DNA from: a virus
Length of the DNA: 64,000 nt
Virus record (IMG/VR): IMGVR_UViG_3300027985_000843
Span: 307,740-371,739 of that record
Direction: 5' to 3' (one strand)
Of this stretch, positions 32,968-40,801 are shown in pieces. The position numbers and the translations under genes are program-made. The notes beneath the pieces were generated by a model that did not search any database, was not told where the DNA came from, and was given only the letters and a program-made list of their open reading frames with translations. Every line of letters begins with the position of its first letter. The stretch's first letter is position 1.

Positions 32968-33273
32968 ATGGCACGCAAACTCACATACTGCTCATTCGCC
33001 AACGAAACCAAGTGTCTTGGAGTCCTCATCTTGGAAGGCTCCCTGGACCCCGTGGAGGCGGCTAAAATCGCGCGTGCGAAGAATCTGACTCCGGAAGGTC
33101 GAGGGCAGCTCATAGCCATGCCCTGCACAGAGACGGATTCAGATGTGCCACCCAAGTTGTTCGAGGCCATGTGGGAGAATCGCGACAAGCTCCTCACTGG
33201 TTACGAGGCCCGAGAACTGTTCGACGCAAGGACCGTCGAGGAACTCGACGCGGAGTCAGACGATCTGGCCTAG
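32968..33273 (+). CDS. Hypothetical protein, 101 aa
   Basis: A promoter-like TACTATAGGT lies in the last codons of the previous gene, with 6 nt to ATG 32968. Soluble helical protein with two Cys. No family. Confidence 0.65.
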   Translation: MARKLTYCSFANETKCLGVLILEGSLDPVEAAKIARAKNLTPEGRGQLIAMPCTETDSDVPPKLFEAMWENRDKLLTGYEARELFDARTVEELDAESDDLA

Positions 33274-33291
33274 CTGGTGTAAGATCCCCGT

Positions 33292-33513
33292 ATGAGCGCA
33301 TACAGGGAACAGCCCTACAACGAACACGAAAAGGTCTGGGACGCTTTCATCTGCAAGCGGATAGGCCACAGAATCCAAGGTAACCGGTGCCTCCGGTGCG
33401 GGGCCGCCGGCATCATGCTCATTCGGCCTCACCGATTCCCCATGCTTGAAAGTGAGAGTGTCGCCGACGTCAGGGCCATCGAAGACGCCGCCACGTTCGA
33501 GAACCTCCCATGA
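33292..33513 (+). CDS. Small zinc-knuckle-like protein, 73 aa
   Basis: P2 variant (TGGTGTAAGAT, 6 nt, ATG). CLRCGAAG is a single Cys pair; an earlier C and H could complete a site. Overlaps the phosphoesterase gene by ATGA. Confidence 0.65.
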   Translation: MSAYREQPYNEHEKVWDAFICKRIGHRIQGNRCLRCGAAGIMLIRPHRFPMLESESVADVRAIEDAATFENLP

Positions 33514-34130
33514 AAGTCGTCTGCCTGTCCGATACACACGGCTGCCACCGCCGAATCTACGTGCCCCCAGGGGATGTGCTCATTCACGCGGGGGACTTTA
33601 CCTGTTCGAACAGCTACGAGGATCTCATCGACCTTGACGAGTGGTTTGCCGACCTTCCCCACCCCTTCAAAATCCAGGTCGCCGGGAACCACGACCGTTG
33701 CTTCGAGAACCGCCCCTGGTGGTCCCTCAACAACCTCACGTCCGCCATCTACCTCCAGGACCAGGCTCACGTGATCGGCGGGGTCAAGTTCTACGGGTCC
33801 CCCTGGCAACCGCACTTCTGCGATTGGGCGTTCAACCTCGAACGAGGCCAGCCCTTGCGGGAGAAGTGGCAGCTCATCCCCGACGACGTGGACGTGCTCA
33901 TCACGCACACGCCTCCTGCGAACATGCTCGACACCAACTCGAAGAACAACCGGATGGGCTGCGAGGACCTGCGGGAAGCCGTTCGTCGAGTCCGCCCCAA
34001 GTTCCACGTCTTCGGCCACAATCACGAAGGCTACGGAACCGGTACGGACGGCACCACGACCTTCATCAACGCGTCCATCTGTACCGCCTTCTACAGCCCA
34101 ACCAACGATCCCATCGTCTTCGAGATATGA
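33510..34130 (+). CDS. Calcineurin-like metallophosphoesterase, 206 aa
   Basis: All family motifs are visible: SDTHG (7-11), GDF (28-30), GNHD (59-62), THTPP (~137-141) and GHNHEG (~170-175). The family uses two metal ions to hydrolyse phosphomonoesters or phosphodiesters. Small members of this type (MPPED/YfcE-like) act on nucleotides or RNA termini. It may process nucleotides or RNA ends in infection, perhaps alongside the RNA ligase (inference). Confidence 0.85.
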   Translation: MKVVCLSDTHGCHRRIYVPPGDVLIHAGDFTCSNSYEDLIDLDEWFADLPHPFKIQVAGNHDRCFENRPWWSLNNLTSAIYLQDQAHVIGGVKFYGSPWQPHFCDWAFNLERGQPLREKWQLIPDDVDVLITHTPPANMLDTNSKNNRMGCEDLREAVRRVRPKFHVFGHNHEGYGTGTDGTTTFINASICTAFYSPTNDPIVFEI

Positions 34131-34414
34131 ACCTGCTGGTTGTCATCGTCCGCGAGGGCGTCGCTGAAGTGACCGAGTTCGAGGACGATGACACCGCCCG
34201 GACCTTCTTCGACGAACACGCCCAGCAGTGGACCGAGTCCTTTCTGTGCCGCGTGCTCGCCGGCCCAGGTCGGCCTGTCGACGCCACGGAAGCTCGCCTG
34301 AGACTGATGCAGGGTGTCTGGAATGCGGCCCTGGAAGAGGCCGCCAAGGCGGTAGACGAGGCCGATCGGCCGACCATCCTCGGGCTGAGGCGCGGTCAAC
34401 GAATCTCGCGCTGA
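34127..34414 (+). CDS. Hypothetical protein, 95 aa
   Basis: ATGA-coupled to the phosphoesterase. Helical, Ala/Glu/Arg-rich soluble protein. Converges with the minus-strand gene at 34396. No motif. Confidence 0.65.
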   Translation: MNLLVVIVREGVAEVTEFEDDDTARTFFDEHAQQWTESFLCRVLAGPGRPVDATEARLRLMQGVWNAALEEAAKAVDEADRPTILGLRRGQRISR

Positions 34415-34620
34415 TAGCTCTCCAGGATGACGTAGATTTCAAGAGCCTCCAGAGCCACCTCCCACGTAGGGCGTTCATCCTCCGCTGCCTCCGCCAGGCA
34501 GATGGCATTGTGAACGTACGCCTTCACGTCTTCCTTGCAGCATCCCATACGAACTGCCGCATGAAGGCGGGCTCGGTACTCTTCTCTGTGAAGTTGAAGC
34601 TGCTGGGCATCGGTAGTCAT
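34396..34620 (-). CDS. Hypothetical helical protein, 74 aa
   Basis: Minus-strand P1 promoter (CCGAAC, 16 nt, CGTAGTA), leaderless ATG at 34620. Charged helical protein with CC in the centre. This P1 faces a plus-strand P2 only ~20 bp away. Confidence 0.7.
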   Translation of the reverse strand: MTTDAQQLQLHREEYRARLHAAVRMGCCKEDVKAYVHNAICLAEAAEDERPTWEVALEALEIYVILESYQREIR

Positions 34621-34678
34621 GCTCGTACTACGGTGGTCAGGGACCAAGGTTCGGACAAATCGGTGTATGGTCGAAGGT
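34621..34678. promoter_or_regulatory. Divergent P1 (minus) and P2 (plus) promoters
   Basis: The P1 for the minus gene (start 34620) and the P2 CGGTGTATGGT for the plus gene (start 34679) lie back to back within 58 bp. The two promoter classes can therefore share one intergenic space and may compete. Confidence 0.7.
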
Positions 34679-35107
34679 ATGGAAACCAAAAACCCGCTCG
34701 ATCCGCCCCTGTATGTAGTTTGCGACGCCAACGGCGAGTGCAAAGGGATCTTCACCGACGGAGACGAGGCCGGCAAGTGCGCCGATTACCATGGGGCCAA
34801 CGTCTCCGAGCACTTCTTCACTCTCAACCGATTCACCTCTCCAGACATGGTGCTGCTCCAACCTACGCGCGTCGACACTTCGATGGCTATCCGGGACGCT
34901 CTGCTCGAACACGTCCAGGCCGATATCCGCGAGCCCCCGAGCTGCATCCCAACCAACATCGTCAAGGAGAGCCACCCGCAATGGGACAACGGCGATATCG
35001 TGTCCGTCTGGGAAGCTCTCGTTGACAACCAGGTAGTCCACCAAATCACAAACGGCGAGGGCTGGTACGTCAACCCGAACCGACCTGTTTCCCCCTGGGC
35101 GCCATGA
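34679..35107 (+). CDS. Hypothetical protein, 142 aa
   Basis: P2 (CGGTGTATGGT, 7 nt, ATG). Alpha/beta soluble protein with an N-terminal LYVVCDANGECKGIF strand pair. No family recognised. Overlaps the next gene by ATGA. Confidence 0.7.
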   Translation: METKNPLDPPLYVVCDANGECKGIFTDGDEAGKCADYHGANVSEHFFTLNRFTSPDMVLLQPTRVDTSMAIRDALLEHVQADIREPPSCIPTNIVKESHPQWDNGDIVSVWEALVDNQVVHQITNGEGWYVNPNRPVSPWAP

Positions 35108-35775
35108 GCAACCTTCTACCCATCCTGCAAAGGGTCGAGCCGTACGGAGAGGGAGACAGGATCCCCTACCAAGTCCCGAACGATCCCGACGGCGGCGCTT
35201 TCATCATCGGTGAGGAGGGGGACAACATCCTGCATGTTCAGAAGCCCAAGACAGTCCTCATCCCTCGAATCGAGATTGCCGTCCCGACGGGAGCCCCCGA
35301 AGCTGTCCGGAAGAACCAGTATGGCCGGACCGTCAACAACTACATCGAGCAACTTCTATGGGCTGCCGTCCTCCAACGGACGATCACTCGACCGGACGGG
35401 ACCGACTTTCTGACCAGCGTCCCAGAAAGCCGGGTGCTCGTGGCCTTGCGTCTCCAGCTCAAGCCCTCGGACAACCTCATGTGGCTTCTTGCCAACACGC
35501 AACGCGCCCTTGATGCTGCCGCTCGGATCGCCACCGAGTTCCGGGCCTCGATGTCAGGCCCCATGGAAGTCATGCAGATCACCGGCACCCTTCGAGGTCG
35601 TTCCGACCCCAAACCCCGAGACATCATCATCGGTACCACCAACCCCGTCGGCTACTACCTCGAACCGAATCAGCCCTGCACGGTCAAGGGCGAATTGGAG
35701 CACGAAGTCCATGACGGACACGGCTGGCTCCTGTACCCAGGCAAGGTGGCGGCCATCGAACTCGTCTCGGTGTAA
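35104..35775 (+). CDS. Hypothetical protein, 223 aa
   Basis: ATGA-coupled. Mixed alpha/beta protein with a central helical part and a C-terminal beta region ending AAIELVSV. The stop codon overlaps the P2 promoter of the next gene. No family. Confidence 0.7.
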   Translation: MSNLLPILQRVEPYGEGDRIPYQVPNDPDGGAFIIGEEGDNILHVQKPKTVLIPRIEIAVPTGAPEAVRKNQYGRTVNNYIEQLLWAAVLQRTITRPDGTDFLTSVPESRVLVALRLQLKPSDNLMWLLANTQRALDAAARIATEFRASMSGPMEVMQITGTLRGRSDPKPRDIIIGTTNPVGYYLEPNQPCTVKGELEHEVHDGHGWLLYPGKVAAIELVSV

Positions 35776-35784
35776 AGTCTTCGC

Positions 35785-36048
35785 ATGAACAAGGACCTCG
35801 AAGACCTTTTCAATCAGGACATCGACACCAATGACATCTTGGACGGTGTCGCCCGAAAAGTCCTATCCCTCCCGGGAGGGGCCCGCCTCGCTGCCGAGAC
35901 AGCGACCAACTATCTCAAGCAGGTGATGGCTGATGGCCCGGAAGACAGCACCACGATCACCCTGCCCCGCCGGACCATCAACCGCCTCGTCATTGTCCTC
36001 GAAGGTTTGGCCTTGTACGCCGACGACAGGCCGAAAGGCGAGGCGTAG
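35785..36048 (+). CDS. Hypothetical acidic protein, 87 aa
   Basis: P2 variant (TCGGTGTAAAGT, 6 nt, ATG). Asp/Glu-rich helical protein. No motif. The 75 nt after it hold only the next P1 promoter. Confidence 0.7.
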   Translation: MNKDLEDLFNQDIDTNDILDGVARKVLSLPGGARLAAETATNYLKQVMADGPEDSTTITLPRRTINRLVIVLEGLALYADDRPKGEA

Positions 36049-36123
36049 AATCCAGTAGCACTGAATCTCCGGCTGACGGTCAGAAAATTCCGAACCCTTG
36101 TCCGTGCCTGACGTAGTACAGAC

Positions 36124-37545
36124 ATGGTCACAGAATCAGACCTCCTAATCCACGGGCTCTCGAAAGCTTCCAGCGAAGCCTACACGAAAAGCTGGAAAGA
36201 GTTCGAGACCTGGTGCCAGGCGAACGGCAGATCAGCCCTCCCGGCCTCTGTCGAGACCATGGTGGAGTTCATCAAGAGCCACGAAGAGAAGTGGTCCGCT
36301 TCCACCCTGAGCCGAGCTGCGGCCGCCATCGCCAAGATCCACGTCCTGTACGGGGCCAGGTCCCCTGTCCAAGACGAGGCCAAGTTCATCCTCAAGAGCT
36401 TGGAAGCACAGCAGGAGCCCAACAGCAAAAAGGCCCTCACGAAAGACGAGTTCGAGACACTAGTTAGGCACACGAGCGGGCAGTCCCTCAAAGACATGCG
36501 GGACAAGGCTATGCTCCTGTTGGGCGTCTACACGGGCATGCCCATCGATACCCTGGTGGCCCTGCAAACAGAGCACATTGTCGAAGACAACGGCCGTTGG
36601 ACCATCGAGGTCGACGACTACCGGGTCGACTTCGACTTTGCTGTTGAACCCATCCCAAGCTTGTCCGCTTGGCTGAACTTCGCGAACATCGAAAAAGGCT
36701 ACGTTTTCCGCAATGTTCGGAAGAATGATACGCTGGGAGAGGGCAGCATCGGCTCGCGCCAGGTCAACCGCCTGCTCAAGAACCTTGCCACCAAAGCGGG
36801 GCTCGACGCCAAGGGCATCTCCTACGATTCGCTTCGTCGGAGCTTCCAGAATTCGGTCGGGCAGAAGATCGCCGTGGTCGTCCAAAAAACGGTTCGGCCC
36901 CGGACCTCTCCCAGCCTCCAGCGAGCCCTCTCCGACCTGGTCGAAGTGAAGGCTCAGGAAAAGCAGCTCCTCCAGGACTGGGTCGAAGCCTCCGAACGTG
37001 CTGAGGCCCTAAGCAAAGAGCTGAACCTCGTCACGGCACAGCTCCAGCAGATCCGTCAGGCCACCCAGGCCCACACGGTCACTGCGGACAGCAGCACACA
37101 AGACCTTCTCCGGTCCCTACTCTCCGGCTCGAAAACCCCCGAGGAGTGCCTTCAGCTCCTCGCCACGGCCTATCCCGAACGGATTGTGGTGCTGCCCTCA
37201 GCCGTGGCCTCTGCCCAGAAGGCACGCGCCTTCCGCTTCACAGACAAGCTGTTGCAGCTCTTCGATAAGCTCGCAACCGTCTACTTCGAGGCCCTGGCCT
37301 CAGGGAAGGGAGATACCGGCGCATACGCCTACATGGGGTGGAGCTATGCCGCCAACGACAGCTTCGGAAGCGCGTCCGCCAAGAAGCGGCGGGTCTTCGA
37401 ATACAAGGGCCAAGACATCCTCATGGAGAAGCACCTGCGGATCGGTCAGAAGCCCTCCCCCTCCGAAACCATCCGCGTCCACTTCGAGTGGATCGCCCCC
37501 GAGAAAAAGATCGTCATCGGCTGGTGCGGCCGCCACCTGGAGTAA
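36124..37545 (+). CDS. Integrase-fold protein lacking tyrosine-recombinase catalytic residues, fused to a C-terminal domain, 473 aa
   Basis: Residues 10-85 resemble the SAM-like core-binding domain of tyrosine recombinases (SEAYTKSWKEFETWCQANG). The region DMRDKAMLLLGVYTGMPIDTL aligns with box I, but the catalytic Arg is replaced (TGMPID for TGxRxxE). ISYDSLRRSFQNS aligns with box II, keeping one Arg but not the His residues. No nucleophilic Tyr is evident. A coiled coil (~275-320) and a ~120-residue C-terminal domain follow. It probably binds DNA without recombining it. P1 promoter at 36090-36118, leaderless. Confidence 0.65.
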   Translation: MVTESDLLIHGLSKASSEAYTKSWKEFETWCQANGRSALPASVETMVEFIKSHEEKWSASTLSRAAAAIAKIHVLYGARSPVQDEAKFILKSLEAQQEPNSKKALTKDEFETLVRHTSGQSLKDMRDKAMLLLGVYTGMPIDTLVALQTEHIVEDNGRWTIEVDDYRVDFDFAVEPIPSLSAWLNFANIEKGYVFRNVRKNDTLGEGSIGSRQVNRLLKNLATKAGLDAKGISYDSLRRSFQNSVGQKIAVVVQKTVRPRTSPSLQRALSDLVEVKAQEKQLLQDWVEASERAEALSKELNLVTAQLQQIRQATQAHTVTADSSTQDLLRSLLSGSKTPEECLQLLATAYPERIVVLPSAVASAQKARAFRFTDKLLQLFDKLATVYFEALASGKGDTGAYAYMGWSYAANDSFGSASAKKRRVFEYKGQDILMEKHLRIGQKPSPSETIRVHFEWIAPEKKIVIGWCGRHLE

Positions 37546-37549
37546 ATCC

Positions 37550-38137
37550 ATGTACAACGAATTCGACTCCCTTGTTGAACAACTCCGCGACATGCAGCGG
37601 AACTCGAAACTCACCCTGGCCGTCGATGTTGGCCGGCTCATAGTCGATAGGATCTTCGGCGGGGACTACAGCATCCTCAAGCAGAACGGACACGACCATG
37701 TGAGCTTCCGAAAGCTCGCGGCCCACCCCAAGCTGCCGTTCTCGAAGTCCACCCTGTGGCGGTATGTTGGCGTGAGCGAGCTGGCCCAGAACTTCCCCTG
37801 GGTCATGCAGGCCAACGCCCTGACCACCGCCCACCTCATTGCCGTGCTGGGACTCCCGACCTCCGAACAGAAGCGCTTTCTCCGGGACTCCCTGAAGAAC
37901 CGCTGGACAGCCAAGGATCTACGAAAGCAGATAGGGAAGCCCATCGTTCCCAGGGCCAACCCTGTGGACGTGTTCCTTCAGAAGCTCGAACGTGCCCAGT
38001 CCGAACTGCCCCAAGACATGACCGACCTCGACCGGCAGCGAGTGATGAAGGCGCTTCAGAACACAGGAGACTGGTGCTACCGAAGCCTCGCCTCCCTCTC
38101 TGTCCTCTCTGAACAGAAGCAAGCTGCCAACACCTGA
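37550..38137 (+). CDS. HTH protein, ParB/DUF1016-like, 195 aa
   Basis: Starts 4 nt after the integrase-like gene. The N-terminal helix bundle (LTLAVDVGRLIVDRIFGGDYSIL) and the region KSTLWRYVGVSELAQNF followed by LTTAHLIAVLGLPTSEQKRFLRD resemble ParB-type HTH/DUF1016 organisation. It may work with its neighbour as a DNA-binding pair, for example in partition or repression (inference). Confidence 0.6.
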   Translation: MYNEFDSLVEQLRDMQRNSKLTLAVDVGRLIVDRIFGGDYSILKQNGHDHVSFRKLAAHPKLPFSKSTLWRYVGVSELAQNFPWVMQANALTTAHLIAVLGLPTSEQKRFLRDSLKNRWTAKDLRKQIGKPIVPRANPVDVFLQKLERAQSELPQDMTDLDRQRVMKALQNTGDWCYRSLASLSVLSEQKQAANT

Positions 38138-38215
38138 CTGTGGTATAGTTCGGAGCCATCATGTTCTACGGAAGCCCCGCCATCAGCCTTTCAAGTACCC
38201 AACCTTGGAGGCTGC

Positions 38216-38413
38216 ATGCACGTCAATCATCGACGGAAGAATCATCCCCCCTGCGTCTCTCACGTGTGGCCTAGCGCCAAAGAGGCTCGCAAGATGCTCC
38301 ATCGTGCCTGCCGACGTACCGAGAAGCTCCGACTCCGCTTGGGAAAACCCCAAGCCCACCTCACCTCCCGCAAGTGCCCCTGCTGCGGCTTCTACCAATT
38401 CCTGCTGTCCTAG
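38216..38413 (+). CDS. Small basic zinc-type protein, 65 aa
   Basis: ATG 38216 has GGAGG upstream. A TATAGT promoter at about 38143 precedes a ~70-nt leader. Strongly basic (ARKMLHRACRRTEKLRLRLGKP) with a CPCCGFY end, typical of small nucleic-acid binding phage proteins. A 36-codon ORF at 38161 may be a leader peptide. Confidence 0.6.
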   Translation: MHVNHRRKNHPPCVSHVWPSAKEARKMLHRACRRTEKLRLRLGKPQAHLTSRKCPCCGFYQFLLS

Positions 38414-38461
38414 CTCGGTGTATGATCCAGCCTCAACCTGGAACACACCTCAAGGAACATC

Positions 38462-38905
38462 ATGAACACCAGCGTAGAAAGCATCCGTGAAGCGGAAGAC
38501 CTTCGAATCCTCAAGGTCGTAGACAGTGAAGTCCCGGCAGAGGCACAGGCGCCCGAACCCGATCCCATCCGCAAGTTCTGGGCGCACGACCCACCCTCTG
38601 ACAACGGTGTCAAGGGACACCCGCGCACCCTCATTGCCTTCACCGTCAAGGACAACAACGTCACCTACGCCGCCGTCACTTGGAACCCCGTCGAGAAGTT
38701 CGACCGACACCATGCCATGCGCCGCGTCCTCGGCCGCCTCAACTGCCCCAAGCGACAGCGTAACATTCCCCTCGTCGCCAGCCTCGGTGCCCACAAGACC
38801 ATCCTCAAGGACATCCTCGCGCGAGATCTCCAGAACCGCCGCACCGACACCTACCGTTTCCGGGCCTGCAACTACACCCAGGGGCACCAGAAGTTCGCCG
38901 TATGA
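38462..38905 (+). CDS. Hypothetical protein, 147 aa
   Basis: P2 (TCGGTGTATGAT) lies ~45 nt upstream and leaves a leader with AAGGAA before ATG 38462. Central beta region and basic helical C-terminus (HHAMRRVLGRLNCPKRQR). No family. Overlaps the next gene (ATGA). Confidence 0.65.
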   Translation: MNTSVESIREAEDLRILKVVDSEVPAEAQAPEPDPIRKFWAHDPPSDNGVKGHPRTLIAFTVKDNNVTYAAVTWNPVEKFDRHHAMRRVLGRLNCPKRQRNIPLVASLGAHKTILKDILARDLQNRRTDTYRFRACNYTQGHQKFAV

Positions 38906-39114
38906 CGGACTTCCGCCCATTCCCCTGCACGGCCTGCGGAGCCACCGTGAGCCTCGCCGCCGGCAAGGGGCGTACGCGCCTCATGGCCCCCGGAGTCGAA
39001 AGCCCCATCCCGGAGGACTTCCTCTTGCCCACGTGCGAGGAGTGCGGGGAGATCTTCTATTCCCCTGAGTTTTCAGAGCCCTTGGACCAGCTCATCAAAC
39101 AAAAGGCCCCCTAG
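38902..39114 (+). CDS. Zinc-ribbon protein, 70 aa
   Basis: Two Cys pairs (CTACGA near residue 9 and CEECGE near residue 46) form a zinc ribbon, followed by YSPEFSEPLDQLI. The C-terminal segment is duplicated as a fragment at about 52090-52154. Function unknown. Confidence 0.7.
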   Translation: MTDFRPFPCTACGATVSLAAGKGRTRLMAPGVESPIPEDFLLPTCEECGEIFYSPEFSEPLDQLIKQKAP

Positions 39115-39223
39115 CCGTTTGTAGGGAGCCTCTGCGAAACGCAACACGACAAGCATACACCGACAATTCGACCGAGCGGGCGATTATTTGTCTCAGACAA
39201 GTCCGCTGGCCCGTTTGTAGAGC

Positions 39224-39379
39224 ATGAAGCCCTTGATCATGTTCTCGCTTGTCGTTCTTCTGCTCGCCATCTCCGCTTGGGCCGCCATCTCCGGATGGGG
39301 TATGCCCGGCCTGTTCTACGGCTGGGTATCCGCCTTCAGCCTGCTTACGGCTGAAAGAGTCCTCCGGTCCGTCTCCTGA
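39224..39379 (+). CDS. Small two-TM membrane protein, 51 aa
   Basis: ATG 39224. Two hydrophobic stretches (about residues 3-19 and 23-41) separated by a Gly turn: a holin-like or small membrane protein layout, role unknown. Upstream, the 10-mer CCGTTTGTAG occurs twice (39115 and 39210) in a gene-free stretch and may be a control site. Confidence 0.6.
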   Translation: MKPLIMFSLVVLLLAISAWAAISGWGMPGLFYGWVSAFSLLTAERVLRSVS

Positions 39380-39398
39380 GGCGGTGTATGGTCCGAGT

Positions 39399-39587
39399 AT
39401 GCCTAACTCGGACTTCTGCATCACGTTCAAGGACGGTCAGCCTGTTGCCGCCAAGAGGCTCCCTGACGGGGTCTCCTACGGCATCAGGCACTACAACGAT
39501 GCCATCGCGGTCGTCATCTCAGCCACGAGCCTTCTAGCCGCCGTCACCGAGGCCACAAGCCTATTGTCTGATGGGGACAACCCGTGA
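39399..39587 (+). CDS. Hypothetical protein, 62 aa
   Basis: P2 (GCGGTGTATGGT, 6 nt, ATG). Short beta-alpha protein. Overlaps the next gene as GTGA. No motif. Confidence 0.65.
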   Translation: MPNSDFCITFKDGQPVAAKRLPDGVSYGIRHYNDAIAVVISATSLLAAVTEATSLLSDGDNP

Positions 39588-39847
39588 GCACGAACGATGA
39601 GCCCCTCCCCGACTTTCGAAACGGCATGTATGTGCGCGTAGAGCGGGTAACATCCGGCACATGGTCCGCTCACCTGATGAAGCCTGTGGGCATGTTCAGG
39701 AAGAGCAAGATCGTCCGTTCGGTCCACGGAACATCTGATGTCAATGCCGCTCAAGCCATGCTCGCCTCCCTCAGGGAAGAGGTGTCCGAGCCTACCATGA
39801 TCCGCGTCATTGCCAGCCAACCCTATACAGCCCTCATCGAACCATGA
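39584..39847 (+). CDS. Hypothetical protein, 87 aa
   Basis: GTG overlapping the upstream stop. Beta-rich N-terminus and helical centre. The stop overlaps a 15-codon ORF (39845-39892) that leads into the next gene. Confidence 0.6.
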   Translation: MSTNDEPLPDFRNGMYVRVERVTSGTWSAHLMKPVGMFRKSKIVRSVHGTSDVNAAQAMLASLREEVSEPTMIRVIASQPYTALIEP

Positions 39848-39895
39848 GCCTTGACCAAGACCACCTCATCATCGTCCTACGCTGGGAGTAACGCC

Positions 39896-40135
39896 ATGCA
39901 CACCACAAGCGGCCTCGCCAAAGATGGAACCGAATTCCACCTCCACCACAACAGCGACTTCTCAGGCAATGCATCCCTCGTCCTGCACCAACCAGGTACC
40001 AGCCACTCCAACGATAAACGAATTGAACTCCCAGGAGAGGTCGTCAAAGCCCTCGCCATGCTCATCGCCGCCGATGTCATCCGAACCGCCGTCCAAGAAG
40101 CTGTCGAACTCGCCATCAAGAACACAGTACGATGA
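39896..40135 (+). CDS. Hypothetical protein, 79 aa
   Basis: I choose ATG 39896, preceded by GGGAG; a TTG at 39851 would add 15 low-complexity residues. Small alpha/beta protein with a C-terminal helix. A 15-codon ORF just before it may couple translation. Confidence 0.55.
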   Translation: MHTTSGLAKDGTEFHLHHNSDFSGNASLVLHQPGTSHSNDKRIELPGEVVKALAMLIAADVIRTAVQEAVELAIKNTVR

Positions 40136-40299
40136 CCCTCGTCTTCCTCGCCCTTCTGCTGATCGCCATCGTCGCAGTCACGTGCCACGTGCTGTATCAC
40201 ATCGGCTTCGAACGCGGGCACGCCGCCGGCTGCCAGTTCATCATCGAACGTGATGAAGCCATTCGAGCAAACGAAGTACGACAGAACCGAAAGTCCTAG
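40132..40299 (+). CDS. Small membrane-anchored protein, 55 aa
   Basis: ATGA-coupled. N-terminal transmembrane helix (residues 2-22), then a charged tail containing GFERGHAAGCQFIIERDEAIR. Type III-like topology with the tail in the cytoplasm. Role unknown. Confidence 0.65.
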   Translation: MTLVFLALLLIAIVAVTCHVLYHIGFERGHAAGCQFIIERDEAIRANEVRQNRKS

Positions 40300-40302
40300 A
40301 CT

Positions 40303-40488
40303 ATGGTCCTCAAGGTCTCCTGCAAACACGAACTCATTCTCCAAGAGGAATCCTTCACGTGGTGCCGGTCCTGCGGCGCCATCAAGATCAAGGGCCGGTG
40401 GCGCCACCCCCACCGCAACCAAACGAAGGGCCAGGACTTCGCGTGCTTCGTCGACCGGGGTATCCCCCTGTCCAAGCACAGTGTATGA
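40303..40488 (+). CDS. Small zinc-type protein, 61 aa
   Basis: Starts 3 nt after the upstream stop. CKHE...CRSCGA resembles the start of the zinc protein at 32242. Basic middle. The stop lies within the P2 promoter of the following gene. Confidence 0.6.
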   Translation: MVLKVSCKHELILQEESFTWCRSCGAIKIKGRWRHPHRNQTKGQDFACFVDRGIPLSKHSV

Positions 40489-40494
40489 TCGGGC

Positions 40495-40764
40495 ATGGTC
40501 GACATCAAACGCGGAACCTTCTTCGACATAGGTCACGGCGTCACCCTCGAACCCGTCTACTTCGACGGTAGCTTGGAGGCCGTCGAATACACCCACCCGG
40601 ACAAGGAGGGCAAGCCGTGCGTCGGCTGGGTCCCCCTCAAGCCCCGAAACAAGCTCGGTTGGGACCTCCTCAACGAGGAACCGCTGACCCTGTCCCCCTC
40701 CCTGCTATGCCGCCGCTGCGGCCATCACGGATTCATCCGAAACGGCAAATGGGTGCCCGCCTGA
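40495..40764 (+). CDS. Hypothetical protein with C-terminal zinc knuckle, 89 aa
   Basis: P2 (AGTGTATGAT, 5 nt, ATG). Beta-rich, with a C-terminal CRRCGHHGFIRNGKW zinc-binding end. No family. It ends 38 nt before the CRISPR-associated operon. Confidence 0.65.
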   Translation: MVDIKRGTFFDIGHGVTLEPVYFDGSLEAVEYTHPDKEGKPCVGWVPLKPRNKLGWDLLNEEPLTLSPSLLCRRCGHHGFIRNGKWVPA

Positions 40765-40782
40765 CTGCCTCGTAAAGGCCCG

Positions 40783-40801
40783 GCCGGTGTATCTTGGTGT
40801 G
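40783..40801 (+). promoter_or_regulatory. P2 promoter of the GIY-YIG/Cas12 operon
   Basis: CCGGTGTATCTT followed by 6 nt and GTG (40802). It should start the transcript that carries both the GIY-YIG-type gene and cas12, with no other clear promoter before cas12. Confidence 0.7.
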
